Origin: Phycomyces nitens
Taxonomy: Eukaryota; Mucoromycota; Mucoromycetes; Mucorales; Phycomycetaceae
NCBI GenBank assembly: GCA_022702545.1
Contig: JAHRBC010000001.1
Coordinates: forward strand, 7,564,001-7,628,000
Reading direction: 5' to 3'
DNA length: 64,000 nt
Shown here: piece by piece, positions 12,142-25,279 of the stretch
Position numbering within the stretch: position 1 is the stretch's first letter
Layout of the letters: every line of letters starts with the position of its first letter
The notes under the pieces: generated by a model
What the model was told of the DNA's origin: nothing
The model's database searches: none
What the model saw: the letters and a program-made list of their open reading frames with translations, nothing else
Position numbers and translations under genes: made by a program

Positions 12142-15100
12142 TAAGAGAGAAAGGTTTCAATTTACACTTTATATTCATCTTTTTCTTTTTTCTTTTCTTT
12201 TCATACCTACAAAGTCACCCTTGTTCGTAATTCCACAAATAATAATATCATTTCTGTTCATTTATTTACTTTATTTTCTTTTTGTATTAAATACTGATCA
12301 TCTTTTTTTTTCTCAGTTTATCGCTGCTAATATAGTGATCTCTAATATAAATTGGTCTTGAGAGACTAGTAATAGTAACCTTAATTTTCTCTTACAAAAC
12401 AAGAAACTATTAATAAGAATTCAGGTTTTTTCTTCTTCTTTTGAATACACATGTATATATTTGTATGTCTGTGTAACAAGATAAATGTCACCAAACAAAA
12501 CTGAACTCTTTAGCTAATAGACTCTTGATTTCAGTACAAAGAGATGATAAAGGTACCCAGAGTATATGGCTCGAGAGAATTGGTTTTGAGTTGGCTGGAA
12601 TAAATTAGATTATCAAATATTTGAACGTAATAATTGAATTAAACAAACCCAGGCTAATAATAATAAAAAATCACTTTCTTTTTTTTTAAATCCAATAGTT
12701 CAAAATATATTTAATTGAATATTTTCTTGTAGTCTAGATTAGAACCAGAGCCCAAAGCCAGTTTTTGAACTCGAAATGAACTGCATTTTTAAAGAAAAGT
12801 ATCATTCAATGTCGAATAAATTTATTTCATGCACAACAAGTACAATGTGCTAATTTTCTGACAATTACTATAATATATGACATGTCATAATGAAAGTAAA
12901 TATCAGCGTTTCTCTTTTTCAAGTGTAATTGTTTTTTCTAGTATTTATTCACCTTGTCCTAGATTTACAAGTTAATCTAATATACATCATCTTTGTTCTT
13001 GGGTTGACGGCTATAAAGTGCGCACACTCAATTTTGGACTAGAATTAGATTATGTAATTGGTATACTATGCACTATTTTCAAACTTTCTGTTGGTGTAAA
13101 ATGAACACTCTAATGTGGATATAACAATTAGTATCGCGAGCTTTAAATAATCATTTATTTTCAACACTATATATTACTGATAGTCATAAAGATTGAATTG
13201 GAAATCCAATTCACGGAGCACCATATGTTTATGATTCTTCTTTACACATCAGTTGAAACTGTAGTCATGTAGATTATATTATTCTATTAAATATTCTATC
13301 ATGTACAGTCTACTTTAGGTTTATGAGGCACATTTACTAGAGTGCATTAACCCAAAACGCAACTTGTAAATATTGGCAACACAAAGTAACCTAAATAATG
13401 ATTACAGTGAGGTTTGTACGTTTTTTTTTGTAAGGAGCCAAAGGCTCTGCTTTATTTGGTGCAGTGAGGTTTATACGATAAAATAATAACAAAATAACAG
13501 GAAAAAAAAAAAGAACTCGGACAAGTTTACGATCATAAAAATAAAGGCCAGTCAATTTTGATCACCGAATATGATTAAATAAAACGCTCATATTACCTAC
13601 TCCAACGCACTTGTCTTTATAATGTGTTTTTAGGGCTTGGAATTATCATAACACCTTTGCTACTTGCCAATTCTTTTTTTTTTAAAAAAAAGGAGCCATT
13701 GCCATTATAACATTGTAAAGTATACTTTTAGTTAGAAATAAAGTATATCCATGTGTATAATTCCATTGTGATTCCGCCAACACAGGACGCTTCAGGTTTG
13801 ACACGTTGTAACATGGTGCAACATCTCGCTCTCTGAAATGAGTGTCTTTATCAGCAAACCGTTTTGACAGGTAGGTTTTAGCATTTTCGCTTGGTCACAT
13901 TTCAATCGTCGAGCCTTGTTATGGATCGAAAGGATTTGTATGCTGCTCTGGGTTCCTATTGTAGTTCCTTGTGGCTTTTTGCGTTACGTTACCACTTCTT
14001 TTCTCAGGGTCTTTGTTTGATAGACTTACTTTCTAAACACTCGATAACCGATGAATCTTAAAAGTGGAATACATCTATCTATCTATCTATATACATATAT
14101 ATATAGTATAACCACCCGAACAATCTGATAAACTTTTGATGGTTTCTCGTGATTCTCTAGACCAATTTACTAAAAGCATTAGTTTTTTTTCGATTTTTCA
14201 TGAACGCGATAACTAGTACCATTTTCCATTCCATACACACACACACACCGAAACTTCGGGATTAGTTTTATGCTCAAAGTTTCTCGATATATTCTTTTTT
14301 TTTTGTCCCATTACCGCATATTTTCTTTCGCTGTCCGCTGAAGTATCAATTGTTTTTTTATTGGACCCCTTTACCTACCGATGTATCTTAAAGCACAATT
14401 CGGACACGTCTGTCGCACACAATAGAGTCATAATACAGCTGAAAAAAGCAAACTCCGGGACTGCCAAGTCCAACAAAAGTTACCTTGAGAACCATATCAA
14501 TAGAACCTGAAACGTTTGATTCAGCTTCAGCTGTACCTTGGGTTTTTGTTTTGTGCGCACTTTGTTTTCTATTGATTACTAGAGGTAGTGCAGTAGAAGA
14601 TAGCTCTCATATTGCAAAACTATTTATCGATAAAAAGAAAGGAAAATAAGCAAATAGATACTTTACATATTTCGGTTTGGATTTATGCATATTATTATTA
14701 TTTTTGGATAGGAACTTATCTTTATGTCTTGCCTTGCCCACATTATGGATACAGAATGAGAGCCAATCGAGCAAGATAAAATTGGGGAAATTGGTGGCTC
14801 ATTTTTTTTTCAAAAAAAAAAGCTCAAAGGTACCAAAATAGCAAGAATTCACAAATTTATCCTGCCTTTAAGAAATAGAATCAGCAAAAATAAAATAAAA
14901 GTGCAAGTATCGTAATGTTTAAAAAAGCATACTTTTATATATATATATAATATATGGTGTGGTGTATTCAGTACTGTAAGCAAACTGTGTCCAATACTGC
15001 ACTTGATAAACCTCTTGTAATCCTTGTTCTTTAAGTTGCCGGACACTTCTGTTGTTAAAATGTTGGGTGTATCGTGTACAATATTCGATCAATACATGTA

Positions 15101-17514
15101 ATTAGATAATTATCGGAAGAAGATTAATAGAAATCTATTTTGATAATTTACTCAAACAGCCTACAAGCTCACCTTTGGTACCCATTTAAGGCTCAAGGCT
15201 ATTTACAATAGCATGTATTTAATCAAGAAAAACTCTTTTTTTTTTAAGTAAAGCAAAATATAATCGTGTGAGATTTATCGTTCTGCTGAAAAACTCGGGA
15301 CAATTTTATATTCATGTATTTACAAGGATCTGTCTCTAAATAATACAGGTGTGCCCTTGAATATGTAAATATTAGGAGTTGGAGTATGGTGCCGATGGTC
15401 TGAATAAAAATATGCAACATTGTGCGAATATGTACATGTGTATAATAAAGAGTACATTTGGCAATATTTCAGTCTTGTCGTTTCTTATAAGAATTGTATA
15501 ATGTAATTATATTAGTATTAATCACTGAAATGTGAATCAAGAGCTAAACAAAACTATTATGATTTTCTTATCAATATTTTATTGTATTTTGAATTCAAAA
15601 AGGTAGTATTGTTTATTGTAGCCATTTCTAAAATCTATTGAGATATAAAAACATGGACCAACAAAGTGATTTAAATATATTCTTTTTGTACTTTTATCGA
15701 ATAAATACGGCTCAGAATAACTCTAAAAATCTGGTCGTCTTAATGCATACTCTTTTTGAGATCCTTTCAAAAATATCAACGTGTTTGTTTTATTTTGAAG
15801 ATAAGTTTACCACTAAAATGCAATATAAATCACTTGTAGCTTTTTATAACACAGGGTTTTCTTGTCTAAATATTAGTTTTCTGCTGACCAGCTTGTTCCG
15901 TGTTATATTCCAAGGACTTTTTTGCATGATTGCAACAAAAAGGTTGAATATATTAGGCCAAATATTTTATAAAGTCAATTAAACATATCACAGCGATTTG
16001 TCACCATTTCACCTTTTTGAACCTGTTTAGCCATCCAAAAAATAAATAAATAAAATAGTAAGTTTATTATTATAGAATTAAGATAAATATTTTCTAGTAC
16101 CTAACCGATGCGATGCGCATTGTAGAGAAATGCATTATACCCATGGTTGTACTTATGGTCATCCAAAATCAATTCTAGCTCTAGTGACATTCTATATGAG
16201 TAATCCAATAATTAAAACGAATAAAATCAAGTACCCAATTCTCTCTCTAGTATATCTGGCGATAAAATAAAATGGAATACCAAATGAGCTGCATGTAATT
16301 TATAAATAATTAAATTACAAGCACATTTGTAGTGAGGTGATTCTTATATTCTGTATTGGACAAGTAAAACTTTGCAGGGTGTATGGGAGTTTAAATATAC
16401 ACATGCACTCATTAACAGTTTCATACGCCGTTAAATGTTTGCTGGAGTGGCAATGGACTTGATACTTATTTCACTGTAAATTTCCAAAAAATAAAAATAA
16501 ATAAAATATATATATATGTGTATATATGTACATTTGTCTATGAGCATATGTATGTATACTCAATCAGCCATTATATATGCACATTTTGACCAAATCTAAC
16601 CCTGTACATAAATAAGAGGGGGTTACAGTGTTTCTAAAAAAGTGCAGATCCGGGCGATTGCCTCTATACATTGGTCAACCATTTGTATGATTATTGTCCC
16701 CATGTATATCACAATATGTTAGCCTTGTAAAACTCTACATTCCAATTTAGATTTAGGCTCTAATAAGAAAGACGGACTAAAGAGCGTCTTGAAACTCTTA
16801 ATTATAGTAATATTTAGATACATTACTTGTTACGATATCTAAGAGACATTAGAGTAGTAGAAATATGTATTTGGAAGCTTGTATTAGCTATTAACAGGAT
16901 ATGTACATAAAGTATGAATAAAAATAATCAGTTTATGTGATCTAACCTTTAACAGAATGTTTTGTATATATTTTGCAACCATCCTTATAGTTTGAACCTT
17001 GAGTTATTAGGGTCGGAGAGATATGCAAAACGAAGAATATTATAATTGGGGCTTACATATTCTTAATATGTAGAACCTGAATTGCACAACTTTGAGGATG
17101 GCGTTTCTTGTATTCATTTATAGAAAATTCTGAAAAACTATATTTTTTTTCTCCATTTCAAAACTGCACACATTATCTTTAACGCATGGTTATCATGTTA
17201 TTAATCACAGAGTACTAGGAATATATGCTTCAATAATAAACACTATAAAATATGAAAAGAAAAACTTTAGTAATTTTATTATTAGCCTTGTTTCTGGTAG
17301 ACATGCAATACGTTTACATGGTGTAAAATATACTCTTTCCATTATTTTCTCTCTGATTTCTGGTATTTTATAAAGATGATGGGATCCAAATATATCAACC
17401 CAGAAGCAACCACATTGCATCACAAAACCCTTTCCAAAAGTTCCCAGTCTAAAGTATATTTTTTCTCCTACAAACGGTCACCAGAATGACGAATTTACAT
17501 ATGGTGTAGAGCGA
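12142..17514. other. 5.4 kb AT-rich gene desert
   Basis: I find no convincing gene. There are A/T homopolymers and a 16-bp near-direct repeat (CAGTGAGGTTTGTACG near 13405 and CAGTGAGGTTTATACG near 13462). Poly-T/poly-A pairs near 13674 and 14804 look like small hairpins. An open frame at 15638-15982 (114 residues) is hydrophobic and AT-driven, with no recognised motif, and is not called. This opens the repeat-rich tract that continues to about 33 kb. Confidence 0.5.
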
Positions 17515-17733
17515 TTATCTGGATAGTTTCCACCAAAGACGATGCTTTTTTTTTGTTTCAATATTAGTCTTTGGCTGGCCACTGGGGACACACGGAATAC
17601 ACTCGTTTATCCAGCAATAGTCGTTAGCTCTGTAGATAATTACACCAGAAAGTACCAATATTGGTAATGATACCCATAGTAACCAAGACAATGATGCTTT
17701 GCACTTTAAAGAACCTAGTCTGGCCCATGGCAC
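17515..17733 (-). CDS. Possible small single-pass membrane protein (hypothetical)
   Basis: A 72-residue open frame with one clear hydrophobic helix (WLLWVSLPILVLSGVIIY), a Cys-containing segment just after it (CWINECIPCVP) and a basic tail (TKKKHRLWWKLSR). The composition is better balanced than that of neighbouring chance frames, which is the only support. I recognise no family, and there is no obvious upstream exon or strong promoter. It could be chance or a remnant of a longer gene. Confidence 0.25.
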   Translation of the reverse strand: MPWARLGSLKCKASLSWLLWVSLPILVLSGVIIYRANDYCWINECIPCVPSGQPKTNIETKKKHRLWWKLSR

Positions 17734-19503
17734 TCGGTCTTCTTAATTCTTGGTAGCACATTTAATTGTTGATTGAAAAATGCTTGGTTTTTGTTAAAGA
17801 AAACTCTGGATAGACTTTGGCCCTGTATTTGACAGAGATATATGGATCATGAGCTTCTTTGCTTGCATCTTCAAGACATATATTTATAAACTTGATTACT
17901 TGATTACTTGATATTATAGCATGACTGGTACCAAAATGAAAAGAATAAGAAAATCTCGAGGAACCGTGAATACCAGAGGAGCGAGGAAAATATACATTAA
18001 GGCAGTGAGACGATCCAATAACTGTAGTGGTTGGATTAGATTAGCTAGGGTCCCTAATAGGGTCCAAAGGTATATCTCAAGGCAAAAGAGAAAGTATAGT
18101 AAGCATCATATACACAGTTGTGAAGATTATTGGATACAAAGACTATTTTTCAATGAAAAAAAAAATGGCAATATTCTACTCAAATATAGAAAATCAATAG
18201 ACAGAAATTTCCAAAACTTGAATAGGTATTCCTAACCACGTTTTGTGGATTGCCACCGGAACACATATACACACCGACTGTCTATTAATTCTTGCAATAT
18301 TTATGCGCAATATGAGCCAAAATATGCTTAATACAAAACTATTGACAAGACCCCTCTATTTCTTATAATATGTGTCCCAAGTACCGGTGTGACAAAGTAC
18401 TCCATCTTCTTGGAACAAAAAACTTTTGGTCTGTATCCCTGGTGAGTTCTTTAGGCTACAGAAGAAATTGCTTAACCAGGTAATCGAAATATTTGTCTTG
18501 GTCGACATTTCCTTTTAATGTTACCAAAAGGACCAACCCTTGCCAGACTTGTATATAGTGGTAATACTATTGCCATCTTAGCTCTCCTCATTATTTCTGG
18601 TGGCTCTGATACTGCCATTATCTTCAATTACAGAGAATCTGGGTTTATCTGACTAGAAAACCGATTACCACCGGCCTACTGTCCAGTTAGCCTTTTTTTT
18701 TGACACCATTTCAAGTGGGCTTCCTCGTATATTTCAGTCAGACCAGGCTTATGTACTACTACATGGGATCTAAAGCCAAAAAAAATCCACATTCTTATTA
18801 AATGGGACGAAAGGCTGCAAATTCCTACATGAACTAATCTCTGATACTAGATTCCAATCAAGACAAAAGGTTCTTTGCTGAATAAGCGAGCCATGGTAGC
18901 TTGAGTTTGCTTTGTGATCTTTGTGGGTCTCTCCAGATGTGCTGAAGACTTGGGAATGCCCTCATCTTTAAAGTATTTTATAATATCATGTTATGGATTG
19001 TAAACCTTATTTGTAAAATAATAAAAACCAATGAAAGGGTGATTGTTGGTTTGAGAAAGTTATTGAATAATTGTTTAGCAAATGAAAAGGGAAAGAGAAA
19101 TCGTAAGAAGCAAGAAATGGGTAATTTAACAAAATAAATTACAACATCAATTTACATTGTGTAACTTGGAGCTGTAACAAACAGACATCATTGTATTTGG
19201 TAAGTCCTTTTCAATCAACAGTACACTTTGGAATATCAAGGGATGTCGAAATATTAAAGTAGTGCCTCTTTTCCCATTAACCTATAATTCGGCCCCTCAT
19301 GAATGCATTTAATTTGTTTATTTTAGATTTTTGGTTGAGAATATGCGTGAGAGCCATTTTATGTTTTTGTTTGTACAAATAAAAAATTTTGGGATGTTTA
19401 TAGAGAAAATTATAGTGATATTGATCACAATGGGCATAATGGTAATAATAATAATAATAATAATAAATGAAATATTAGGAATACATTTTCGTCTAAGGGT
19501 TTT
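17734..19503. other. Intergenic, contains Tc1/mariner relic
   Basis: Apart from the decayed transposase listed separately, nothing is recognisable. A basic open frame at 17921-18235 on the plus strand (104 residues) has no family match I can name. A short AAT run lies near 19443-19470. Confidence 0.45.
18240..18960 (-). pseudogene. Decayed Tc1/mariner-type transposase
   Basis: Minus-strand translation in several frames shows DDE transposase fragments in the right order. After a KPGLTEIYEEAHLKWCQ segment comes a block around 18390-18530 resembling the family's ...GNVD.DKYFDYLVKQF... stretch. It is followed by FQEDGVLCHTGTWD, the second catalytic Asp region, and then a HILAHIAHK fragment resembling the NPIEHIWAHIA region near the third acidic residue. 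Stops and frameshifts interrupt it throughout, so it cannot be active. No terminal inverted repeats were identified. Confidence 0.6.
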
Positions 19504-20361
19504 CTATATTCTAGCGTAGTAATGATGCTTATTTTCTAAATGTCTTTTTAAATTATCAGGTCTTGTAAAGGTATGGTAACAAAACCGGCAAGGGATCCTA
19601 TTATTCTGAGAGTGCGTTTTCTCGTGGCGTTGAGCGTTGGTTTTTCGACCACTGGTATGCTCGCACTGACTACAACTGTACATGTTTTTAGAAACATGAT
19701 TATTTGTATCTTTCTTGAGTTTCGTGGTTGACTTGGACCTGGGTCTTGTCGGCATTAGGTTCAGAATCCTTTGCTGATTTTCTTTTTGTAGAGGCAAAAA
19801 GGAAGATGTGGACTGTGAGTCTTTACGCGTGGAAATGACCATGGGTTCAAAACTGATTGGGGATTGCTGGTGCGATGTTCGATTAGACTCGAGAGTCGAG
19901 ACAGCCCATGTATACTCGTATGATATAGAATCACTTTTTACAATGTCGCAAGAGCACGGCTTGGTCATAATATTTGGTGATTCAAACATATCAAAAATAA
20001 TTCTTCCAAAACGACATGCAAGGTCCAACTTTATGCGCTCAAATATGTATGGGTGATTTGGATAGTTGACGACGTATGGATATTCATTAAAGACTTTATT
20101 GACTGTAGAGATGTATTAGAATAAGCCTCATATTGAAATGCCATAGTTACCTAAATTTGTTATGGTGGCGATGTTTTGGCAGCCACACATAGTTCCTTGG
20201 GAGCCAATCGTATCATGGGTGGACGACCTGCCTCTTTCGTTAGAACTGTCTGTATCTAATGCACCGGGGTTTCTATTCTTGGTTATCTCCACACCAAAGA
20301 CCTTTATCCATTCAATACAATAAACACATAGGCGTGGATAGGGTTGGGATAAATGGTTCAT
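19504..20361 (-). CDS. C2H2 zinc-finger protein, array member 1
   Basis: Two exons in gene order: 20361-20151 and 20102-19504, joined across a 48-nt intron with a TTCTAATAC branch-like site; 269 residues. Without the intron the finger frame has no ATG start; with it the frame runs back to MNHLSQPYPRLCVYCIEWIK. Two fingers sit at the C-terminus: CSQC-X12-H-X3-H and CRFC-X12-H-X4-H (TRPDNLKRH helix). The N-terminal part is Ser/Thr-rich and probably disordered. Its LCVYCIE motif resembles CSCVYCIQ in array member 4, suggesting common descent. DNA binding and nuclear location are inferred from the fingers. It is the most diverged of the four. Confidence 0.75.
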
Positions 20362-23300
20362 TCAGAGGATATTTTTGGACTCTGGGAAGACAAATCTTAA
20401 GTGTCAATCATCTCCCGGTTTTATACTAGCATCAGCCAAGAAAAAAAACGCTTTCATGGCTTTTGTTATAGAGACAATCTATATTTAACCTTTTTAACTA
20501 TGATGGTATTTTCCATGTCTTATTCTGGCACACGACATTTATTGGATAACAGACTTGTACACCATGAAAGCATCTTTATTGTTAATACAAAAAAAAGGGC
20601 TCCTTTCTTACATTCATATTAATATTAATATTCATTTATTTTTGTATCGTGTCTTGCGGTCATTTATATGGTAGCAGAATATTTGGCCCGCTCAATATTT
20701 ATGGCTCTAATTTGTATGATTATTATTATTGTTTTTGGTGATAGTACAACCTCCCACTGATATCTTTGGGTGCACACTTCTAGCCATGTGGCGGCACCAC
20801 TGGCTCTACGTATTTGACCAAGTACCTTTTGTCTAATCTGTTCCCTTATCCACCGCTCACACTCTCATGAACCGCCTCCAGAGCGAGATAGATCTTGCCC
20901 AAGTGTCATTCTAGTTTATGTATTCTCCTTCTCTCTCTCTCTCTTTCTTCTACATATAACCAAAAAAAATAATATTACCAAAAACAAGCAGAAAACTCAA
21001 AAACTCAAAAACAAGTCGTGGCTACTTTTGTAGCCCACAGCTTAAAGACTCACATAATACAGCAGAGCATCCAACTCATTGCCCAAAAAAATACGTTCCA
21101 TTTCTATTTAAATCTTCCAATGAAATCAAAGAAGGGGGCAATAAAGTATAATTCCTGCCAGCATTCACACTGTACCACACACTGCGTAAAATTTAGTAGA
21201 TATATAATCTTTCTTGTCTCACATAGAGCCATGTAAATAAATTGGATTTAAAAAAGCTCCATAAAAAGAAAATAAAATAAATTAGGTTACACTCCGAGTG
21301 CTATCTGGTCTGCCCATTTCAGACTAGTGTTTGATGATACGCCGTTTAACCCCCAACTTGACAGCCGCAATAGCCACCTTGGTTATTCGACGAGTTGAAG
21401 CAGAAGAACCTTTAGACCTAGCCCTCTATATACATATATTATACACGGTTAATTTAAATCTAATAAACAATACAAAAAAGAAGAAGAAGTAATCCCTGTA
21501 TTTCTCTCCTAGAATTATCACTCGCCAGATACACAATCTCAAGGGAAACCAGATAAGCACCATATGTCAATAGTGCTCTTCCTTTACTTTATAAAATATC
21601 ATATAGCAACGTCCTTGTGGCTAATCTTGGCTACAAGCCTATAGGATAGGTAAAGAAATTTCTGCCTTGAACCAATCAATTGACTAGAAAGATTCTTTAA
21701 CTATAGAGCAAGATTTTAAAGGTAAAAGTGAATTTTATTCATAAAGTTGTTGTTGTTGGTGATGATGATGATGATATGTATAAATCTTTTTATGATTTCT
21801 ATTTAACATGTTACATTGGCTATAATAGGAGTCGTGCCAAGAAACCTTGATTTTGATGAGTCAAAAATTACATGATACGGAAATACACCATTGTTTTTAT
21901 ATTTATTTTTGTAGAAATATCGTCTTTTGTTGCTTTACCGATACACTTTACATATCAGAGATATCATGATGGTCTCAAGTCTTGTAGAAAAGTAGTTCTT
22001 TGGGAATGGAGGCAAAGAATGCCTTTGACCATATTTTTTAATATCTGTATGTATCAAATATCTTTATAACCAATACAGGCACTACAATTCAACCTCTTGT
22101 GTTATAAAATAGACAAGAATGTAAATTATCAATAGAGATTAGAAATGAAGGTCTAGATAATGGGTCTTTAAAGCAAGTGTCAATAACTAGTAATTAAAAT
22201 AAAATTAACTCCTCAATAGAGCCACCCCCTTTATTTTTATAAGCCATGTGATTGTCAGTCACTAAAATAAGAATCGTGTTTACCCCAAAGATTATACCTT
22301 GACCATTCCCTCACCAGAGCTAATAATTCGCAACATCATTTGCATCTATCAAAAGTAAATCTACCAACTGAACCGAATCACTAAAGTCTTGATTGGAATA
22401 GGCATCAAAGACAGTTAACCATGTCATTTAAAGACGGCTTTAATGGTCAGAAACCATAGTAATACTCATAACAATAGGGCCACGATATTACTCTTTAAAC
22501 ATAACCCTCTCCTACAGAAAAGAGAACAATTCTTGGGGAACAAGTAAAACTCATCCTTTATTATAGTCAAATTAAACGCCACAAGTCAACCTCTTGATCT
22601 CAAAGAAATAATGAAAATATATATATACATATATACAAAATCTAAAGGGGCTCGTGGTTTTCGAGCTTATTATCCGCAAACAAACAAATGTCGCATTCAC
22701 GAGAATGATGGACCAAAGATAAAATATATACATATTGACAAGTCGACTGTGAATCTATTACATCTAACAGTGAGCCGCGTGCTAGATCAATACAAATCTG
22801 GATTCCTTGGAGACCCAATATATCTTTTTTTTTTAAAAAAAAATCCAAAGTAGACATATTGGCTTGAATGTCTAGACAAATCTCCAAAGACTTCTGAATT
22901 AGATACGCGGCTTTGTGTAACTTCAACCAAGGGTCCTTTGGGTGATAAAGATACTTGAAAGGCGTGTGTTACCTGAAGGCTCGTCGTGATTGGAGGTATC
23001 AGTTGAAAGAGGTTGCGATACTTGTATCTTCAAATGTGAATAAAATATTGTAATGAGGGCATCGTCCCAATTATGTGATTAGGAGGGGACGATTTGGCTC
23101 ATTGATTGTAGTTCTTGAAATACCATCTCAAATTCATCCAATAAACAACAGTCTTCTTTCCACTCTAATATAGAATATCAATAATACATTGTACACCACA
23201 GAATTCTCAACAATATTCATACCTGAGTAATTACCCGTTAATACTGGCTTAAAAGCTTATCAAGAGCATAATCGATACAATATAATATAAAAGTTGTCTT

Positions 23301-24430
23301 ACTGCTAAGCTCTTGGAATTCTAGAATGATCCTCCTCTCAGCGAAAATGAGGGCCACATATTTCCTGCCGACGCCACACCCACGAGACGCTATTGCTCAA
23401 CGGATCCATATCAAACCTTGACTTGGATATTTTAGAATCTTTAATAAAAATAGTTCTGGTTGGTACATCATCATATTAAGACAGAATGAGATTAGTCCGT
23501 CACGTGTTACAATATCTTATATATAAAAAAACCTTCAACATGCGAAGTCTACGACTGAGCCAATATAATTAAGCTTTTGCAGTAGAACCAGATATTTCTT
23601 TCTGCCTGTAGTTGAGAGGTAATCAGGGAGCCCTCGGAGAGCGAGCAGCGCTCGTAATTATAATTTTACAGTTGTAAATACGAGATCCGGACTCAGCTCC
23701 TGTCTTGCCGATGCTGATTTGCTCTCCTCCCTTATATTTATTTATCTCGTGGCCACAAAATGCCTCCTCTTTATCTCTATGTTTATTCATAATTTGTTCA
23801 TACCTGAGGAGTAGTGTAATCTATAAATTAGCAACCATACTATAATACAGCATTTAGCCGAGTCCGATTGAAAATGTCTATATCTATCTTGAACAATTAA
23901 ATCAACCTGTATCCTAATAAGCTTAACTCACCTGGTCAACTAAACTTGCTTTTCCAACAGCAGTAAAGAGCCGATAAAAGTCATTAAACTCACAAATATA
24001 GGCTCACTCGCAATACACCTGGACAATAAACCCAAATTACAACAACAACAACAACAACAACAGAAATCTAATTTTATTTAAACCTGATTTTATTTTTTAG
24101 ACAAGACCCCATGTCTTTATTATTATTTCTTAATAGACCACCTCTTTTGATTTCCATATTTAGAGATCAAAGTATTAATTTCCATAATTTATTATCAGGA
24201 TTCATGTATTTTTACACTGAGAAAACATTATAGGGACATAAGGCGCATATGTTTCTTTTTATTATTGATTGGCTTGATAGAGTGACATAAATAGGCAACA
24301 AAGGCTGCTCATAGTATAAATAATATAATATAGACATAAAGGCATAAAGCAAAATGAAATGAAATTATATACACAGAAAGTAAAGGGATAATTATAGGAC
24401 ATACATCATGCGAAATAAGCTCTTTTTTGA
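20362..24430. other. Repeat-rich intergenic region
   Basis: A possible LINE fragment (20720-20915) is listed separately. A CT-rich run lies at 20929-20950. A higher-GC island near 23620-23740 carries GC-rich short inverted motifs (around AGCGAGCAGCGCTCG) but matches no RNA gene I recognise. CAA repeats lie near 24040-24060. Open frames such as 22642-22926 (minus) have no clear family. I see no intact gene. Confidence 0.45.
20720..20915 (+). pseudogene. Possible LINE reverse-transcriptase 3' fragment
   Basis: A plus-strand frame reads TDIFGCTLLAMWRHHWLYVF followed by DQVPF and a stop. It then continues with a short segment ending MNRLQSEIDLAQVSF. The W..HW..VFD.VPF pattern recalls the C-terminal part of fungal non-LTR retrotransposon proteins. 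The region is also locally richer in GC than its surroundings. The fragment is short and interrupted, so this is a weak call; a decayed ordinary gene is an alternative. Confidence 0.3.
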
Positions 24431-25279
24431 TTATTTGTGAATATTCTTGACATGTCTTACAAGATTGGATTTGCTACAGTAGGACTTTGGGCATTGGGTA
24501 CATCTCCAAACCTCGCCGCATTGTGTATGAGATTGAATGTGTCTGATAAAATTGTTGATACGGTCTGTTTTGTAGGGGCAGAAATAGCACTTGTGCCGCT
24601 TGCAACCAGCCCGCAAAGCCGGGTTTGGGGGTCTGCCTCTTTTTCTTCGTCCTTGATCAGGTAAAATCGATGCTACGCATTTTTCGGGTTTTTCGAATCT
24701 TTCGGGTTTTTCGGGTTGATACGACTGCGACCACCATGTGGAGATGTTCTCGCAAACCGGTTCCGGGTGACCAGAGCCCTGATTTAATGTTTCCAGAGGT
24801 ACAAACATACTATTTTGGACAGGGGAAATGGTCTGGGCCAAATGAGAGGGAGTATACATAGGAGTGTAGAGAGGTGACAGGTACGCCGATGACCCCAGAC
24901 TGATTTCTGCGGTTTGGCCAGAGTGAAAATGATTTCCACCGTGACATTCATATTTTTCATGGATTTGACTTGAATTGAACACCATGTTTGTTGGCTCCTT
25001 TGTTAAATAAACAAAGTCCGGACGGTTCAGAAAAACTTGATCCACCGAGAAGTCTTGATTTGTATCCAACAACAGGGAGTTGCTGGTATGAGATGGAAGG
25101 GTATTATCATGCTCGAGTTGATTGTAGACATCATAGTCGTGTCTGTAAGAAAAATTGTCGAGAACACCCATTGTTGTAAACATGGAAATATTGGCTGTCG
25201 GATCTTGGTCTTGCACTGATGGACTAGAAAATCTTAAAGGATCTTTTTGCGAAAGACACCCTTCATTTGAAATGTACAA
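24431..25279 (-). CDS. C2H2 zinc-finger protein with AT-hook, array member 2
   Basis: Single exon, 282 residues. The N-terminal about 210 residues are Ser/Thr/Pro/Gln-rich without a known fold. An AT-hook-like motif (RRKRGRPPNP) lies just before the fingers, then two C2H2 fingers at the C-terminus: CYFCPYKTDRINNFIRHIQSH and CTQC-X12-H-X4-H ending NIHK. The segment CP.Y.TDR.NNF.RH and the second-finger helix SKSNLVRH are nearly identical to members 3 and 4. The AT-hook would add minor-groove contact with AT-rich DNA. Likely a sequence-specific regulator; its targets are unknown. Its neighbours are repeat-rich, with no partner gene close by. Confidence 0.8.
   Translation of the reverse strand: MYISNEGCLSQKDPLRFSSPSVQDQDPTANISMFTTMGVLDNFSYRHDYDVYNQLEHDNTLPSHTSNSLLLDTNQDFSVDQVFLNRPDFVYLTKEPTNMVFNSSQIHEKYECHGGNHFHSGQTAEISLGSSAYLSPLYTPMYTPSHLAQTISPVQNSMFVPLETLNQGSGHPEPVCENISTWWSQSYQPEKPERFEKPEKCVASILPDQGRRKRGRPPNPALRAGCKRHKCYFCPYKTDRINNFIRHIQSHTQCGEVWRCTQCPKSYCSKSNLVRHVKNIHK

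Noticed and set aside
15638..15982. 114-residue frame in the gene desert
   Set aside because: Phe/Leu/Ile/Tyr-rich composition expected from AT-rich chance sequence; no domain, promoter or intron evidence.
17921..18235. Basic 104-residue frame that might be a nucleic-acid-binding protein
   Set aside because: Arg/Lys content comes from AGA/AAA-rich sequence; no motif, and it abuts a transposon relic.
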